Position numbers and translations under genes: made by a program. The notes under the pieces were generated by a model. That model saw nothing but the letters and a program-made list of their open reading frames with translations. It was not told the DNA's origin and did not search any database. Shown here piece after piece: positions 8,967 to 17,826 of a DNA stretch of 64,000 nt. The stretch is from an uncultured Clostridium sp. (GTDB lineage: Bacteria; Bacillota; Clostridia; TANB77; CAG-508): contig URYN01000004.1 of NCBI GenBank assembly GCA_900552135.1, positions 73,955-137,954 on the forward strand, given 5' to 3'. Each line of letters opens with the position of its first letter. Positions within the stretch are counted from its first letter, which is position 1.

Positions 8967-10037
8967 TTATTCTTCATCTAAATCTTCTGGTTCTTCTTCA
9001 GCCTCTGCTTCTTCTCCACCTTCACCTAAGCTCTTTTCAAAAGCCTCGTTGAATTTTGCTCTTACTTTCTTTTCGATGTCTGCCATTATTTCAGGATTTT
9101 CTTCTAGGTATCTCTTTGCGTTTTCTCTACCTTGTCCAATTCTTGTTCCATCATAAGCAAACCAAGAACCACTCTTTTCTACTATATCTAGATTTACTCC
9201 TAAATCTAATATGTTTCCAGATTTTGATATACCTTTTCCGTAGATTATATCAAATTCGGCCTCTCTGAATGGTGGTGCAACCTTATTCTTTACAACTTTA
9301 ACTCTTACTCTATTTCCGAATACTTCACCATCTTGTTTTAGATTTTCTATCTTTCTTATATCAAGTCTAACTGAAGCATAGAATTTTAGTGCTCTTCCTC
9401 CAGGAGTTGTTTCTGGATTTCCAAACATTATTCCTACTTTTTCTCTTAATTGGTTTATAAATACTATTGCAGTATTTGATTTATTTAGAACACCTGCTAA
9501 TTTTCTTAATGCCTGTGACATAAGTCTTGCTTGTAAACCAACATGTGCGTCTCCCATATCCCCATCTATTTCAGCCTTTGGAACTAATGCAGCAACAGAG
9601 TCTACAACTATAATGTCTATAGCACCACTTCTAACAAGTGCTTCTGCAATCTCAAGTGCTTGCTCTCCAGTGTCTGGTTGAGATACAATTAAATTATCTA
9701 TATCAACTCCAAGATGTTTAGCATATACTGGGTCTAAAGCATGCTCTGCATCAATAAAAGCTGCTTCTCCACCTCTTTTTTGACATTCTGCAATTGCGTG
9801 TAATGCAAGAGTTGTTTTTCCTGAAGATTCAGGTCCAAATATTTCTATAATTCTTCCCTTTGGAATACCGCCTATTCCAAGTGCAACATCTAAGCTTAAT
9901 GCTCCTGTTGGAATTGCTTCTACATTCATTGCAGTAAAGTCTCCAAGTTTCATAACAGATCCTTTACCAAATTGTTTTTCAATTTGACCTAATGCTGATT
10001 CTAGTGCTTTTTTCTTTTCATTGTTTTCTATACTCAT
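8967..10037 (-). CDS. recA: Recombinase RecA
   Basis: 356 residues. RecA polymerises on single-stranded DNA, carries out strand exchange and triggers LexA self-cleavage. Walker A is [10 protein letters not shown] near residue 68, followed by [22 protein letters not shown], the L2-loop [28 protein letters not shown] segment and the C-terminal acidic tail ([15 protein letters not shown]). The ATG is preceded by AGGAGGAAAATTT. A promoter and a LexA-type box lie upstream; recX follows. Confidence 0.98.
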   Translation of the reverse strand: MSIENNEKKKALESALGQIEKQFGKGSVMKLGDFTAMNVEAIPTGALSLDVALGIGGIPKGRIIEIFGPESSGKTTLALHAIAECQKRGGEAAFIDAEHALDPVYAKHLGVDIDNLIVSQPDTGEQALEIAEALVRSGAIDIIVVDSVAALVPKAEIDGDMGDAHVGLQARLMSQALRKLAGVLNKSNTAIVFINQLREKVGIMFGNPETTPGGRALKFYASVRLDIRKIENLKQDGEVFGNRVRVKVVKNKVAPPFREAEFDIIYGKGISKSGNILDLGVNLDIVEKSGSWFAYDGTRIGQGRENAKRYLEENPEIMADIEKKVRAKFNEAFEKSLGEGGEEAEAEEEPEDLDEE

Positions 10038-10078
10038 AAATTTTCCTCCTAATATTGTGAATTTTATTTAACTTTTTA

Positions 10079-10091
10079 AAACACTTGTTCG
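10079..10091 (-). promoter_or_regulatory. Probable LexA/DinR box in the recA leader
   Basis: The minus strand reads CGAACAAGTGTTT. This matches the Gram-positive SOS box (GAAC-N4-GTTC) at seven of eight arm positions. It lies about 10-22 bases downstream of the expected start of the recA transcript, so bound LexA would block early elongation or initiation. Confidence 0.75.
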
Positions 10092-10107
10092 TAATTAATT
10101 TTTCTAT

Positions 10108-10135
10108 ATTATATACTATTATAAAAAAATGTCAA
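10108..10135 (-). promoter_or_regulatory. Sigma-A promoter of recA
   Basis: On the minus strand TTGACA (10135-10130) is followed after 16 bases by TATAAT (10113-10108). Transcription should start near 10101, giving a leader of about 63 bases that contains the LexA-type box. Confidence 0.75.
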
Positions 10136-10185
10136 TACTTTTTTTCAAACTTTTGTTCTCTTTTTTATTTTATCTCATGTAGACT

Positions 10186-11778
10186 TTATTTTCTGTACCA
10201 AAGTTCAGCACCATAAAATGTAGTATAGTTTGTTGGCTCTACAGTTCCATATAAAGATTGAGAAGTTATTGTTATATTTTTGTTCCTACAAATACCTATA
10301 AATGGTACATCTTCTTTATATTGTGCATAAATTTTTTGATAGATTTCTTTTAACTGTTTTGTATCTTTTATTATAGTTGCATTATTTAGTAATTCTATCA
10401 TTTTATCGCTATTATAATTCTCTATATTTCCAGTGGCAAAGTAATATGTTAAGTCCGGACTATATGCAGTATAAACGCCAGTGTACAATATTTGATAATC
10501 CTTATCATTCATAAGTTCTCCATACTGACTGCTCGAAACTACACTTACAGTGGTTTCAATTCCTATTTCAGACAATTGTTCTTTTATCTGTTCTGCTGCA
10601 TTTACTCTATCAGTTTGATCTTTATTAACCGATATTTTTAGCCTTAGAGTTCTTGTAACTCCATCTATTACTTTTCTCCATCGATTGTTTCTATATTCCC
10701 ATCCACCATCTTCAAGTACCTTTTTTGCCTGTTCTGCATTATATCCTGAACTAACATCTTCTGTACAATTCAAGTAGTTTCCATAGTCAAGTGGATATTG
10801 TGCAATAATTCTTTGATTGTTATAAACAGATGATACAATATTGTCTTTATCTATAGCATAGCTTAATGCTTGTCTAACGGCTTTATCCTGCAAAATTACA
10901 TCAGTACAATTTAAGGCCAAGAAGTCAAATTCACGTCCAGGATATTCAGTTTTATTAAAGCCTATCGTTCCAATATGTTCTCCAAAATTTGCATTTGAAG
11001 TATTTATTAAGTCTATGTTTCCAATTTTAAAACTGTTAAAAGCCTCTCCCATAGATGAATATAAATTTATTTTAATATTATCAATTTTTATATCTTCAAC
11101 ATCTGGATTTCTCCAGTTTTCATTCTTGGTTAATGTTACATTGTTTGTGCTTATATTTGTTATCTTGTATCTTCCTGTTCCAATCGGAATTTTTGTACTT
11201 TCATAGAAATTTTCTCCTAAATAATAATTGCTTGATAGTATTGGGAATGTAAGGTTATATTCGAAGAAAGGAACATTTCCATCTAGCGTTAATTTTATCG
11301 TGCTTGCATCTATTATTTCTACAGTTGAAATATGTTGTACATTATATTTGTATATTGAGTTTCCGTTTTTCAAAATATCAATTGTGAAAGCAACGTCTTT
11401 TGAAAGAAACGAAGTTCCATCTTGCCAATTTATATTGTTATTTACTTTTACAACATAAATATTATCTCCCGTTTTCGAACACTCCTTTGCAAGACAAGGT
11501 TTCAATTGATAATCAGATGTTAATGAAAACAATGGCTCAAATATCAATGTATCTATATTCAAAATTTCTTTATTGTTTGTTATTAGTGGGTTCATCGTAT
11601 CATAGCTTGTAAGCGATAAACGTATGTCCCTTATAATTTCTTCCTGTGCAACATTACTTTCCTCTTGATTCTGATATTCTTCTTTATTGTTATTATTATA
11701 AATTCTGTATCCAGAATAAGATATTATTCCAATTACAAATATTATAAATATATATTTAAAAATTGTGCTTACTTTCAT
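10186..11778 (-). CDS. Extracytoplasmic solute-binding protein, family 5 (oligopeptide type)
   Basis: 530 residues with the fold-defining order of OppA/DppA proteins (SBP_bac_5). An early strand reads LIFEPLFSLTSDYQLKPCLAKE, then DGTSFLSKDVAFTIDILKNG, IKLTLDGNVPFFEYNLTFPIL, IGTGRYKI, and later DKAVRQALSYAIDKDNIV. The N terminus has one membrane helix (about 9-27) without a lipobox cysteine, so it seems anchored by an uncleaved helix rather than a lipid. No transporter subunits are adjacent, so the gene is an orphan. It may serve a distant Opp-type permease or act as a signal receptor. Confidence 0.88.
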   Translation of the reverse strand: MKVSTIFKYIFIIFVIGIISYSGYRIYNNNNKEEYQNQEESNVAQEEIIRDIRLSLTSYDTMNPLITNNKEILNIDTLIFEPLFSLTSDYQLKPCLAKECSKTGDNIYVVKVNNNINWQDGTSFLSKDVAFTIDILKNGNSIYKYNVQHISTVEIIDASTIKLTLDGNVPFFEYNLTFPILSSNYYLGENFYESTKIPIGTGRYKITNISTNNVTLTKNENWRNPDVEDIKIDNIKINLYSSMGEAFNSFKIGNIDLINTSNANFGEHIGTIGFNKTEYPGREFDFLALNCTDVILQDKAVRQALSYAIDKDNIVSSVYNNQRIIAQYPLDYGNYLNCTEDVSSGYNAEQAKKVLEDGGWEYRNNRWRKVIDGVTRTLRLKISVNKDQTDRVNAAEQIKEQLSEIGIETTVSVVSSSQYGELMNDKDYQILYTGVYTAYSPDLTYYFATGNIENYNSDKMIELLNNATIIKDTKQLKEIYQKIYAQYKEDVPFIGICRNKNITITSQSLYGTVEPTNYTTFYGAELWYRK

Positions 11779-11983
11779 TAAAACCTATTTTCCTTTCTCG
11801 CTTTGTTTCTATATACCCATTCTTGTAAAAAATTTACTACCTAGTGTTACTTAAGTCTCTTTAATAATTGCACCATGCTTATAATACATTAAATATTTTT
11901 GTTTTTCAATAGTTATAGTCAAAATGAGCACAAAAAAGGAACATTTTCATGCCCCATTTCATTTTATAAAATTGTTTATGATT

Positions 11984-12247
11984 CTATTTTCTAGATTCAA
12001 CAATAAGCTTAATTCCAGTTCTTTCTTCCCCTTCAACTTCTACTTCAGCAAATGCTGGTATGCATATTAAATCAACTCCTGCTGGTGCTACAAACCCTCT
12101 TGCTATTGCTACTGCCTTCACAGCCTGGTTAAGAGCTCCTGCTCCTATTGCTTGCATTTCAGCCTTATTAGCTTCCTTAACTAACCCAGCTATTGCTCCT
12201 GCAACTGAATTTGGGTTTGATTTTGATGAGATTTTTAAAACTTCCAT
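11984..12247 (-). CDS. spoVS: Stage V sporulation protein S
   Basis: 87 residues, the usual size. MEVLKISSKSNPNSVAGAIAG, then the Ala-rich helix GAGALNQAVKAVAIARGFVAPAG, IPAFAEVEVEGEERTGIKLIVE are characteristic of SpoVS, a small Alba-fold nucleic-acid-binding protein needed for spore coat and cortex progression. It has an AGGAGGAAAAG site before ATG. ymdB lies upstream, as in the rny-ymdB-spoVS order of Bacillus, but rny is 34 kb away here. Confidence 0.96.
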   Translation of the reverse strand: MEVLKISSKSNPNSVAGAIAGLVKEANKAEMQAIGAGALNQAVKAVAIARGFVAPAGVDLICIPAFAEVEVEGEERTGIKLIVESRK

Positions 12248-12298
12248 TCTTTTCCTCCTAATATTTTATTTTGCTATGTGTTTCTAAGTACAGTTATA

Positions 12299-12327
12299 TT
12301 TATATAATATTTAAGAGGTTTTGTCTA
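12299..12327 (-). promoter_or_regulatory. Probable sigma-A promoter of spoVS
   Basis: The minus strand has TAGACA (12327-12322), a 17-base spacer and TATAAA (12304-12299). No clear sigma-H pattern was seen. Two mismatches from consensus make this a moderate call. Confidence 0.45.
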
Positions 12328-12384
12328 TAGTTTTTTGGTAATTTTTTACATATTTCATCGTCCGTTTTTATCATTTTTCTTCAT

Positions 12385-13158
12385 TTATTTTCGTGATATT
12401 CTAATAACCTCATTTACTCGACATGTTTCCTCATTTATTTTAAAAATACAACCATTTAGCATGCACTTTTCGTCTGCCAATTTATATTTTTCTGGAAGAG
12501 TGGTTTCAAATCTTTTAATCGAGGCTTTATAATCCATTCCTATAACAGATTTCATTGGACCTGTCATACCAATATCAGTTATATAACCAGTTCCATTCTC
12601 TAATATCTGTTCATCTGCTGTTTGAACATGTGTATGAGTTCCAAACATTGCAGTTATTTTGCCATCTAGATAATAGCCCATTGCAATTTTTTCGGCAGTA
12701 GCTTCCGCATGAAAGTCCAGTATTATAATGTCTGCTCTTCCTTTTACTTCCTTCAAAATTTCTTGCATTTTTAAGAATGGATTTTCAGACAATACATTCA
12801 TATCTGTTCTTCCAATTAAATTTACCACACATACATTATGAGACTTGGTTTTATAAATTCTATATCCCTTTCCAGGTACATTTTCTGGATAGTTTGCGGG
12901 TCTTAACATTTTCTCATCATCTATAAATGAAAAAATATCCTTCTTTCCCCAAGTATGGTTCCCCATTGTGATTGCATCTACTTTTAATTCTTTCAATTCA
13001 TTAAATATCTTAGTGGTAATTCCCATTCCTCCGGCAACGTTCTCAGCATTAACTATTACAAAATCTATCTTCTCTTCTTCTCTTATTTTAGGAAGTTCTT
13101 CTCTTAATTTTTTTACACTCTGTTCTCCAACTAAATCTCCTATCGCTAAAACTTTCAA
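12385..13158 (-). CDS. ymdB: YmdB-family metallophosphoesterase (TIGR00282 type)
   Basis: About 257 residues. Metal-binding motifs of calcineurin-like phosphoesterases are present: IGDLVG (Asp), VNAENVAGGMGI, TMGNHTWGKKD (GNH), ILDFHAEATAEK and GTHTHVQTAD. The family hydrolyses 2',3'-cyclic nucleotides in vitro and influences biofilm and sporulation choices in Bacillus. An ATG exists at 13176, but no ribosome binding site precedes it. GGAAAGG stands about nine bases before TTG 13158, where the conserved family start (LKVLAIGDLVG) begins, so TTG is preferred. It lies between cpsB-like and spoVS genes. Confidence 0.93.
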   Translation of the reverse strand: MKVLAIGDLVGEQSVKKLREELPKIREEEKIDFVIVNAENVAGGMGITTKIFNELKELKVDAITMGNHTWGKKDIFSFIDDEKMLRPANYPENVPGKGYRIYKTKSHNVCVVNLIGRTDMNVLSENPFLKMQEILKEVKGRADIIILDFHAEATAEKIAMGYYLDGKITAMFGTHTHVQTADEQILENGTGYITDIGMTGPMKSVIGMDYKASIKRFETTLPEKYKLADEKCMLNGCIFKINEETCRVNEVIRISRK

Positions 13159-13185
13159 TGTTATTTTCCTTTCCATTATAAAATT

Positions 13186-13965
13186 CTATTTCAGACTCAT
13201 TTTCATTTTATCTTTCAATGTTAATTTAATTTGGTGTGGATTTTCAATTTCAATTTCTTCATTCTTTACAGCACTCATCGCATTAAAATGAGAAATTTTA
13301 TCAAATTCATCTTGTCCCACAATATCTTTTATCTTTCGCACAGCTAAATTTATTTTTGTATATATCGAATTGGTCCTGTGCGCATCCGAGCCTAAAAAAT
13401 GAACTAGATTACACTCAAGCATTTTTTCTATTATTACTTGTGCTTTTTTTCCATATTGTCCAATAATACTTCCATAGTTTGACTGCATAAGTACACCTTG
13501 ATTTGCTAATTGATAAATTAAATCTGGTTCTTCTTGCATAAATGTATATCTTTCTGGGTGTGCTAAAACCGGAATGTATTTCTCGGAAATCAGATCATAT
13601 ACAACTTCTTCTATATTTATTGGCTTTGCATTTAAAGGAAACTCAAACAGCACATATCTCGAGCCATTTATTGTTGAAGCTTTCTCTTCCTTTATCAATT
13701 CTAAAATTTTATCTGAAAAATATACTTCACTTCCCAAATATAAGCTAAGCCCAATCTTCTTTTCTTCCAAACCATATTGAAGCCCATTCAGCCAAGCTTT
13801 TCTATCAGCTTGGCTTACTTCATAATAATTTTCTATATAATGTGATGTAGCTATAACTCCATCAAAACCTGCACGATTTGCTTCTTCAAGCATTGCAATA
13901 GCTTCTTTTACTTCTCGTGCTCCATCGTCAATTGCTGGAATTATGTGAGAGTGAAAATCAATCAT
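13186..13965 (-). CDS. CpsB/CapC (YwqE)-type tyrosine-protein phosphatase
   Basis: 259 residues of the PHP-fold metal-dependent phosphatase family. Signature motifs are MIDFHSHIIPAIDDGA, ATSHYIENYY, YLGSEVYFSDK, PVLAHPERYTFMQ and FLGSDAHRTNS, which supply the metal-binding His and Asp. These enzymes dephosphorylate the CpsD-type kinase and tune capsule chain length. The gene follows the kinase with 32 bases between, completing a CpsC-CpsD-CpsB trio. Confidence 0.94.
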   Translation of the reverse strand: MIDFHSHIIPAIDDGAREVKEAIAMLEEANRAGFDGVIATSHYIENYYEVSQADRKAWLNGLQYGLEEKKIGLSLYLGSEVYFSDKILELIKEEKASTINGSRYVLFEFPLNAKPINIEEVVYDLISEKYIPVLAHPERYTFMQEEPDLIYQLANQGVLMQSNYGSIIGQYGKKAQVIIEKMLECNLVHFLGSDAHRTNSIYTKINLAVRKIKDIVGQDEFDKISHFNAMSAVKNEEIEIENPHQIKLTLKDKMKMSLK

Positions 13966-13997
13966 AATTTTATAAATTCCTTTCTCATTTCACCAAT

Positions 13998-14945
13998 TTA
14001 GTTGTCTCTTTTGGTATCATTTAAATTATTTCTCTCTTGTTGCAAATATTCATTTACTTGTCTAAAAATCTCTTGTGTCTTATCAGGCATATCATTTTCA
14101 ACTTTTTCATTTTGCTTAGGCTCTTCTGGTTTTTCATTTTTCACAACTTCTTTTTCTATTTTAACCTTATCTTCAACTGGCTTTTTATGTTCTTCTTCAA
14201 AGAAGTCTTTTTTAGAAACAGCACGTCCAGCTTCACGTTTTCTTCTTGTGGTTGTTAACTGCGAGCCATAGTAATAAGATTTTTCATATTTTTTTGCATC
14301 TATTGGTACCTTGTTTAAAACAACACCTGCAATTTTCCCGCCTACATTTTTTATACTTTTTATTGTTTTTTGCAAACTTGCCTTTTTAGTAAATTTATGT
14401 GCCGTTACGATTACAGTAGAATCAACCATTCTAGATAATATTACAGCATCTGTTACGAGTTCACATGGTGGGGCATCTACTATTATAATATCAAATTGTG
14501 TTGAAAGTCTATCTAATAAACGTTGCATTTGTGGTGTTATAAGTAACTCAGATGGATTTGGTGGTACATTTCCTGCAGAAATTACATCCAAACCATCGAT
14601 TTCAGTTTTTTGAACATATTTTTCCATGTCAATTAAATCTGCATTTTTATCACTTGCAGCTAAATAATTTGCAAGCCCTGGTCTAGGAGAAATACCAAAT
14701 ATTGAATATTGTCTTCCCTTTCTCATGTCTGCATCAATCAAAATTACCTTCTTCTCAGCTTGAGCAAATGTAATAGCCAAATTTGATGCAACCCAGCTTT
14801 TTCCTTCTCCTGGTAGAGTTGATGTGATAAGTATAGACTTTAATTTTCTATTAATATTCATAAATTGAATATTTGTTCTTAAAGTTCTAAAAGTTTCTGA
14901 TATAGGAGACTTTGGATTTCTAAAAGTAATAAGCTCTTTTCTCAT
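13998..14945 (-). CDS. CpsD/CapB-type tyrosine kinase with a long charged tail
   Basis: 315 residues. BY-kinase motifs are Walker A TLPGEGKSWVASNLA, Walker A' VILIDADMRKG and Walker B IIIVDAPP. A tyrosine cluster (YEKSYYYGS, about 222-230) would be the autophosphorylation site. Unlike most CpsD proteins, where that cluster ends the chain, a tail of roughly 80 residues rich in Lys, Glu and Asn follows and ends NNLNDTKRDN. It pairs with the separate membrane activator CpsC, whose stop overlaps this start (TAATG). It is cytoplasmic at the membrane and controls polysaccharide length or export. Confidence 0.93.
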   Translation of the reverse strand: MRKELITFRNPKSPISETFRTLRTNIQFMNINRKLKSILITSTLPGEGKSWVASNLAITFAQAEKKVILIDADMRKGRQYSIFGISPRPGLANYLAASDKNADLIDMEKYVQKTEIDGLDVISAGNVPPNPSELLITPQMQRLLDRLSTQFDIIIVDAPPCELVTDAVILSRMVDSTVIVTAHKFTKKASLQKTIKSIKNVGGKIAGVVLNKVPIDAKKYEKSYYYGSQLTTTRRKREAGRAVSKKDFFEEEHKKPVEDKVKIEKEVVKNEKPEEPKQNEKVENDMPDKTQEIFRQVNEYLQQERNNLNDTKRDN

Positions 14946-15643
14946 TATTTTCTACCTCCTTTTTTGTTATCAGAATTGTCAAAAGGTATTGAAGCAAGTA
15001 CAGTAACTCCACAAGTCTTCTCAATATCTTCAGTTGTTTTAATAGTAGTATCTAACATATTATCTAATAATACATATATTACAGAGATTACTACACCTAT
15101 AAGTACAAATATCATCACATCTTTAGCATGATTTATGTTTGATGGTTCAGAAGGCTTTTCTGCCATATCAACCACATGTACGTTATCTATATTGTAAATT
15201 TCCTTTACCTGCTCAGAAAATACTGTTGCAAGTTCATTTGCAATTTTTGAAGCAGTTTCTGGTTCTTCATTAGTAACCGAAATTTTAATAACTTCAGAAT
15301 CTGAAACAACCTTTACTGTTATGCCATTCTTTAAACTCTGCTCAGAAATATCAAGTCCTAAATTATTTATAACTTTTCTAACAACCTTATCACTGGTTGC
15401 AATTTCTCTATAAGTTGATATAAGTTTAGAGTTTAATGTTACATCTGTTGCTGTAATTGATGTTGGCAAAGTTGAATCTTTTCCAGCAGCCAAAACAAGT
15501 GTTGTCGATGCTGTGTATTTAGGTGTTATAAAACACATTGTATAAGTTACGCCAATTACAGCAAATATTAAAACTATTAAGATTATTTGTACTCTTCTAT
15601 GCCAAAACAATGAAATCATTTGGCTTAAATCTAGTTCTTCCAT
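14945..15643 (-). CDS. CpsC/Wzz-type chain-length regulator
   Basis: 232 residues with the Wzz layout. An N-terminal membrane helix (about 20-40, IILIVLIFAVIGVTYTMCF) is followed by an extracellular domain of about 125 residues and a second helix (about 177-195) after the Pro-rich EKPSEPSNINHAKD. A short cytoplasmic end reads EKTCGVTVLASIP. In Firmicutes this protein activates the separate kinase CpsD. Its ATG has a GGAGTAATT leader. The kinase gene overlaps its stop codon, showing tight co-translation. Confidence 0.92.
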   Translation of the reverse strand: MEELDLSQMISLFWHRRVQIILIVLIFAVIGVTYTMCFITPKYTASTTLVLAAGKDSTLPTSITATDVTLNSKLISTYREIATSDKVVRKVINNLGLDISEQSLKNGITVKVVSDSEVIKISVTNEEPETASKIANELATVFSEQVKEIYNIDNVHVVDMAEKPSEPSNINHAKDVMIFVLIGVVISVIYVLLDNMLDTTIKTTEDIEKTCGVTVLASIPFDNSDNKKGGRK

Positions 15644-15723
15644 AATTACTCCTTTTTTCTTTTGAATTTAAATTATCAAAAATATTATATATAAAAAAAC
15701 AAATACTTGCAATAGTTTTTAAA

Positions 15724-16557
15724 TTAATTTTTACTAATCTGTTTATTGTTTGCACAAATACATGAAGATATTATTCCAATAATTGTTCCACATGATGTTG
15801 CAACATACAGAATTCTATAAATCTCCTTCACAAAAATTTGAACTATTATAGATATATTTTCATTTAAAACAGTCAAACTTTGTATTCCTAAGAAATGTTT
15901 TTCAAGTGCTATTCCAACCAAGCTAAGTCCCGCAATAGTGAAGGCTATTATAGCTGCAAGTTTAAAAATATTTCTCATATTTTTAATATTTAATACGATT
16001 ATAGCTATTGCATCTATAACTAATAATGCTACAACTAATACTAAAGCCTTTGGCATTATATTTCTTACTCTTCCTATAATTTTCGAAATGCTTTTTATAA
16101 CAGAGCTTGAATAATAAACTGAATTTGAATATGTACTTACAATTGCATTTTCAAAATTTTGTATTTGATTCTCAGTAGTCTTATTTACCAAAACCTTATT
16201 ATCTTTAATATATTTTCTTATATTATTATCCAATTTTTCTCTTATATTACTTGTATTGATTTTAAATTCTTCATTATTCAATATTGCATGAACTATAGAA
16301 TTTGTATCCTCTTTTACTTTATCTAAATCATATATTCCTTCAAACACACTGCTATCCATACCAGATTGCATTATATAATTTTCAAATCCATCATTTATAG
16401 TAACTTCCAGTTTTTCATAATAATTATTTTGTTCCATTTGCATTTTCCAATAATCCTCATTTAGGACTTTAGTTTGTAAAAAAGAAACAGCCACAATTGC
16501 TATAATTAATGCAACCATTATAAATGATAGTATGTACGATATTATATTTTTTACCAT
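15724..16557 (-). CDS. Membrane protein next to class D sortase, function unknown
   Basis: I place the start at ATG 16557 (277 residues), because AGGAGACATATTTTA precedes it and its A overlaps the sortase TAA; a longer frame to 16638 lacks such support. One helix near the N terminus (MVKNIISYILSFIMVALIIAIVAVSFL) is followed by a polar extracellular domain of about 150 residues. Three hydrophobic helices come at the end (about 170-190, 200-222, 236-265). I recognise no catalytic motif. Overlap with the sortase gene implies translational coupling and a shared job at the cell surface, perhaps as a sortase accessory protein. Confidence 0.8.
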   Translation of the reverse strand: MVKNIISYILSFIMVALIIAIVAVSFLQTKVLNEDYWKMQMEQNNYYEKLEVTINDGFENYIMQSGMDSSVFEGIYDLDKVKEDTNSIVHAILNNEEFKINTSNIREKLDNNIRKYIKDNKVLVNKTTENQIQNFENAIVSTYSNSVYYSSSVIKSISKIIGRVRNIMPKALVLVVALLVIDAIAIIVLNIKNMRNIFKLAAIIAFTIAGLSLVGIALEKHFLGIQSLTVLNENISIIVQIFVKEIYRILYVATSCGTIIGIISSCICANNKQISKN

Positions 16558-17189
16558 TAAAATATGTCTCCTTCTATTAATTTTGAATATGTTACAAATC
16601 TGTGAGTCGCATGCCCTATACTGTTTGAAGGATAACATGTATATAGCATTAATATTTCTTCATCTTCCTGTAGATATACAGCACTTGTGTCTGATTGGTC
16701 AACTATTTTTGTTTCATAAATTTCATATGTAAAATTTCCATAATCAGTTTTTATTTTTATTTTATCTCCCACATTAACCGTATACAAATACTTTAAAAAT
16801 CCACCAGTATCATGCGCCATGCAAATTATAGAGCCACCCTCACCTGGAAAATAAGACACAGATTGTCCTACACCTTTTCTTAATATTGAAAGAGAATCTC
16901 CATAATAAAGTCCCAATTTAACATTAATAGAATCAATAGATAAAGTTCCATACTTTTCACCCCATGCAGGGTAATGAGTCAAATTTTTATTTTCTAAGTC
17001 AATCTTAATAGCTTCGTTTTCCGTATTATTGTTCTTATCGCTTACTGACACCAAATTAATTAGTGCGATTGCCTGCATAAGCTGGTCGCCAATAGAAAGC
17101 CTAATAGCAACACATATAATAACAATAAATATAAAAGCAACTATTATATTATTAATAGTTGCTCCTAATATATTCTTTATCTTTTTCAT
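16557..17189 (-). CDS. Class D-type sortase
   Basis: 210 residues. An N-terminal membrane helix (about 13-33) anchors the enzyme. The catalytic domain contains the His in CMAHDTGG, the active-site Cys in MLYTCYPS and the Arg in HATHRFV. The TCYP context is typical of class D enzymes. It should join a cleaved sorting signal to the cell wall or to another protein. The gene lies directly after a small protein ending in LVQTG plus a membrane helix, its probable substrate, two bases away. Both are inside the capsule locus. Confidence 0.92.
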   Translation of the reverse strand: MKKIKNILGATINNIIVAFIFIVIICVAIRLSIGDQLMQAIALINLVSVSDKNNNTENEAIKIDLENKNLTHYPAWGEKYGTLSIDSINVKLGLYYGDSLSILRKGVGQSVSYFPGEGGSIICMAHDTGGFLKYLYTVNVGDKIKIKTDYGNFTYEIYETKIVDQSDTSAVYLQEDEEILMLYTCYPSNSIGHATHRFVTYSKLIEGDIF

Positions 17190-17190
17190 A

Positions 17191-17739
17191 TTATTTTGAT
17201 GTTACTTTTTTTGCAACTAGTACAGCAACGGCAATTAATGCTATTCCAGAAACTACTATATATGGAACATATGATGTTCCTGTTTGTACTAAGTTTGTAC
17301 TTTGTCCAACTTTTGCTTCAATTAAAGATGTTCCATTAGCATCCTTTATTTGAAGTGTATTGTCAGCAGAAATGTAGTTAATTTTAACATTTGTAGCTGC
17401 TTCAATTTTATCTATATTTGCACTTATTTTGTTTATAGCATCTGAAGAAAACTTTGATACATCAGCTGTATTTTGGCTTTCAACTGTTTTTACTATTTCA
17501 GCAACATTTGTTTTAACAACAGATACTTGCTCATTTGTTAATTCATGTGAGTTTAAGTATTGTTTTAAAGCTAGTAATTGGCTCTCATTTGCTTTGTATG
17601 TTTTGCCACCTACTGTTACTGATACTCCTTCCATATAAGAATATAAATCATCATTTGCTGCAGCATTTACTACTGTTGTTAATGCTACTAATACCATTGC
17701 TATTAAAGCAACTATTAAAACTGTTTTGTTAAGTTTCAT
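17191..17739 (-). CDS. Small secreted protein with LVQTG sorting signal
   Basis: 182 residues. A signal peptide (1-26, ending VVNAAAND) leads a helical Asn/Lys/Ser-rich body. The C terminus has NLVQTGTS, a hydrophobic helix (VPYIVVSGIALIAVAVLVA) and a basic end (KKVTSK), the layout of a sortase substrate. LVQTG differs from LPXTG in lacking the proline; NVQTG-like signals are known for some clostridial sortases. A sortase gene begins two bases downstream. A sigma-A promoter and an AGGAGGAATTT site precede it, so it is probably well expressed. The body matches no family I know. Confidence 0.85.
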   Translation of the reverse strand: MKLNKTVLIVALIAMVLVALTTVVNAAANDDLYSYMEGVSVTVGGKTYKANESQLLALKQYLNSHELTNEQVSVVKTNVAEIVKTVESQNTADVSKFSSDAINKISANIDKIEAATNVKINYISADNTLQIKDANGTSLIEAKVGQSTNLVQTGTSYVPYIVVSGIALIAVAVLVAKKVTSK

Positions 17740-17766
17740 TTTAAATTCCTCCTAAGTTTTTTTTAT

Positions 17767-17795
17767 AATATATCATTAATCGATATAAAATTCAA
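17767..17795 (-). promoter_or_regulatory. Sigma-A promoter for the LVQTG protein and sortase genes
   Basis: The minus strand has TTGAAT (17795-17790), a 17-base spacer and TATATT (17772-17767). It separates the sugar-synthesis part of the locus from the surface-protein and regulatory part. Confidence 0.5.
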
Positions 17796-17826
17796 TAGTT
17801 TTTATTACCAAATTTTAAACTTTTTT

